From assembly GCA_963824475.1 (NCBI GenBank), contig CAWGPR010000009.1:186001-250000 (forward strand): 64,000 nt of DNA, given 5' to 3'. The notes under the pieces were generated by a model. It worked only from the letters and a program-made list of their open reading frames with translations, made no database searches and had not been told where the DNA came from. The position numbers were made by a program, and so were the translations under genes. Positions 63,788-64,000 of this stretch are shown in pieces. Every line of letters begins with the position of its first letter. Position 1 is the first letter of the stretch. This DNA comes from Roseiarcus sp963824475. Lineage in GTDB: Bacteria > Pseudomonadota > Alphaproteobacteria > Rhizobiales > Beijerinckiaceae.

Positions 63788-64000
63788 CAGGCGGCGGAGA
63801 TCAATAATCCTATTAATTCAGATAGATAAGAATTCGAGACTCGGCGCTCGGTCCGGAATTCCGAACATTCATAGCGAAGTCGGTTCAGGAAACTTGACGG
63901 GACAATCGAACGGTCGCCAAATCGACACCCCGCCCTCATTCACGATTGGCGCGACATCGTCACTCGACAGTGCGATCCGGCTCGATCCCATAGCGCCGCA
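63788..64000. other. upstream region of aioBA at the window edge
   Basis: About 210 bases with no convincing gene; the open frame 63757-63939 overlaps the promoter and is not protein-like. It is a likely site for upstream binding of the AioR activator; no palindrome could be assigned with confidence. Confidence 0.35.

Noticed and set aside
63757..63939. 60-residue frame upstream of aioB
   Set aside because: It overlaps the sigma-54 promoter and shows no recognisable protein character.

Overview
The window looks like a high-GC alphaproteobacterial chromosome, most likely Hyphomicrobiales (Rhizobiales), with a few short AT-richer inserts. The inference rests on protein character, the insertion-sequence families, and apparent traces of GANTC (CcrM-type) sites. 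The genus cannot be named from sequence alone.

Layout. (1) 1-9.7 kb is ordinary metabolic chromosome: the 3' end of a fused 5-oxoprolinase, a VOC protein with an AraC-type regulator, an amidase, an AhpD-like protein, a cold-shock protein, an FAD oxidoreductase and glutaryl-CoA dehydrogenase (gcdH). (2) 9.8-16.8 kb is an accessory insertion. It holds an AT-rich cassette of unknown genes, a group II intron with a second group II intron inside it (a twintron), a broken CaiB/BaiF CoA-transferase that probably belonged with gcdH, and an IS630 element. (3) 16.8-23.6 kb carries a DUF971 protein, an Mrp/ApbC Fe-S carrier, siroheme synthase and a three-gene sugar-type ABC importer. (4) 24-30 kb holds a formylglycine-generating enzyme, a methyltransferase, two membrane proteins and a cytoplasmic Cys-type sulfatase. 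(5) 30-34.5 kb is a complete selenocysteine module, selA-selB-selC with convergent selD. The tRNA-Sec gene lies inside the 3' end of the selB reading frame. (6) 35-38.8 kb has a class III adenylate cyclase/TPR protein flanked by a 68-bp direct repeat, and a DJ-1/PfpI protein. (7) 39.2-53.6 kb is a 14-kb nest of insertion sequences (IS110, IS1182 with IS3 inside, IS630 with IS110/IS256/IS110 inside, ISL3 with IS21 inside). Inverted repeats and target duplications resolve much of it to the base. (8) 54-64 kb is an arsenic/phosphate island on the minus strand: arsenite oxidase aioB-aioA behind a sigma-54 promoter, then moaA, then pstS-pstC-pstA-pstB-phoU-phoB behind a Pho box.

How the genes work together. 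AioBA oxidises arsenite to arsenate in the periplasm using a molybdopterin cofactor, and MoaA makes the first intermediate of that cofactor. Arsenate mimics phosphate, so a dedicated high-affinity Pst system with PhoU/PhoB beside it makes physiological sense. The formylglycine-generating enzyme activates the sulfatase. SelA, SelB, SelC and SelD together insert selenocysteine, but no selenoprotein gene is visible here.

The most unusual cross-cutting observation is that seven single-base frameshifts, in unrelated genes and mobile elements, are each repaired by turning a GANNTC hexamer back into GANTC. An eighth sits next to an intact GATTC. This points to a systematic sequencing artefact at methylated GANTC sites, or to a hotspot, rather than eight independent pseudogenes. 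Genes so affected (selA, the cyclase, PfpI, several transposases, one intron reverse transcriptase) may be intact in the organism.
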